NCBI GenBank assembly: GCA_025354075.1
Contig: JANXNO010000204.1
Location: forward strand, 1 to 5,380
DNA: 5,380 nt
DNA from: Burkholderiales bacterium
Lineage (GTDB): Bacteria; Pseudomonadota; Gammaproteobacteria; Burkholderiales; Casimicrobiaceae
Direction of reading: 5' to 3'
Part shown: one piece after another, positions 4,687 through 5,380 of the stretch
Layout of the letters: every line of letters begins with the position of its first letter
Position numbering within the stretch: position 1 is the stretch's first letter
Translations under genes and position numbers: made by a program
The notes under the pieces: model-generated
Database searches by the model: none
The model's input: the letters and a program-made list of their open reading frames with translations, nothing else
What the model was told of the DNA's origin: nothing

Positions 4687-5380
4687 ACAAACAAGCCACG
4701 AAGCCAGAGGTCGATGCGGATGCGGAGGAGGCAATAGGGCAATTCGAAGTTCTGCTCGGCGGCATACGACCAGATCACTTCATAAAGAAACGTCCCGACG
4801 GGGCCTATCTATTGTTTGAATTCGCCGCGCCTTCGGAGCGACTTTTCCGGCTAGTCGCCGAGTTGGAGAAACAGCTAGCGGATACAAACAGGTATGCCGG
4901 GCGGTGCTCGCTTGTGGCTCGGAAGAAGAAGCCACCGATCCTGCTTGCGATGCCGGAAACACGGCTACTGCAGCGGGAGATATCAGAAAGTCTCACGGTA
5001 GACAAAGATACGTTTGGTGACGACTTTATGCTCAGATACACAAAATCTGTATCTGACATGGAACACGCCATAGTTGCGAAAGCGAATCATGTTGTTTATG
5101 GTCGGCGTGGGGCGGGGAAATCGAGCTTACTGGCGTACGCGTATCACACACTGAGGAATGCAGGTTTTCACGTGTTTTGGATCTCGATGCAAACCTACAG
5201 TGGGCGTTCGGACATTCAAGCGGCAATTTCCGTGGTGGCCTCCATGCTCAGGCATCTGGAATCGGCATTCCCCAATCACTCTAAAGTTTCGTCTCTGTTA
5301 GCAAAAGTAGATTCGTTAGTGGAATCGGAAGCCGCAAACACAAACGCGGCCTTTCTCCGACTCATTCCCCGCATTCGGGA
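4683..5380 (+). CDS. P-loop (AAA+/STAND-like) ATPase, N-terminal part, runs off the window
   Basis: An ORF opens at ATG 4683 and continues without a stop to the window end, giving 232 complete codons and a partial one. Residues 1-105 match no domain I recognise; they begin MNKQATKPEVDADAEEAIGQ and include a charged helix (about 51-68). From about 110, FGDDFMLRYTKSVSDMEHAI leads into HVVYGRRGAGKSSLL (136-150), a clear Walker A (G140, G143, G145, K146, S147). A following beta strand, FHVFWISM (162-169), fits the next strand of an AAA+/STAND NTPase. Walker B and any sensor or effector domains would lie downstream of the window. In conflict systems such ATPases often sense the trigger and control a coupled effector, which fits the HEPN-like gene overlapping it. 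No transmembrane segment or signal peptide is visible. Frequent CTA, ATA, TTA and AGA codons differ from the SDR gene. Confidence 0.88.
   Translation, partial: MNKQATKPEVDADAEEAIGQFEVLLGGIRPDHFIKKRPDGAYLLFEFAAPSERLFRLVAELEKQLADTNRYAGRCSLVARKKKPPILLAMPETRLLQREISESLTVDKDTFGDDFMLRYTKSVSDMEHAIVAKANHVVYGRRGAGKSSLLAYAYHTLRNAGFHVFWISMQTYSGRSDIQAAISVVASMLRHLESAFPNHSKVSSLLAKVDSLVESEAANTNAAFLRLIPRIR

Noticed and set aside
4572..5226. Several minus-strand open frames of 60-88 codons under the HEPN and ATPase genes
   Set aside because: They are shadows of the plus-strand genes; none has a recognisable motif, and the plus strand carries the Walker A and the coupled start.

Overview
The first 2.77 kb is GC-rich, with proteobacterial gene styles: a periplasmic amino-acid binding protein with a Sec signal peptide, a HisM/GlnP-type permease, an XRE-cupin regulator and an SDR. 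The gene content and composition would suit a betaproteobacterium (Burkholderiales-like), but no RNA marker is present, so this is an inference. No rRNA, tRNA, CRISPR array, insertion sequence or convincing rho-independent terminator was found.

Region 1 (1-2772) looks like an ordinary uptake and metabolism locus. On the minus strand, a polar amino-acid ABC transporter binding-protein gene (1113-358) is followed by the start of its permease (317-1, cut by the window edge). Divergent from these on the plus strand are an XRE-cupin regulator (1244-1855) and an SDR (1954-2772). A near-perfect palindrome at 1170-1187 lies between the divergent genes and is the natural operator candidate. The SDR keeps the Rossmann dinucleotide motif but lacks the YxxxK catalytic pair.

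Region 2 (2753-3709) is a compact minus-strand two-gene cassette: a 73-residue candidate antitoxin (3597-3376) followed after 5 nt by a zeta-toxin-like P-loop kinase (3370-2753). It is bracketed by two imperfect direct copies of the last 44 bp of the SDR gene (2729-2772 and 3666-3709). Both copies end exactly at a stop codon. This suggests that the cassette entered at the 3' end of an SDR gene, or that it separates a living SDR from the last scrap of a paralogue.

Region 3 (3710-5380) is visibly more AT-rich. It holds a small orphan ORF resembling the C-terminal half of a YefM-type antitoxin (3781-4008). It then carries a translationally coupled pair: a HEPN-like protein (4123-4686) overlapping by ATGA an ATPase gene (4683 to the window edge) with Walker A motif GRRGAGKSS. 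A putative HEPN RNase plus a P-loop ATPase, placed next to toxin-antitoxin genes and a scarred gene end, makes regions 2 and 3 look like a small defence or genome-conflict island attached to a core metabolic locus. The HEPN-ATPase pair is the best candidate here for an undescribed system, but its second gene is incomplete.
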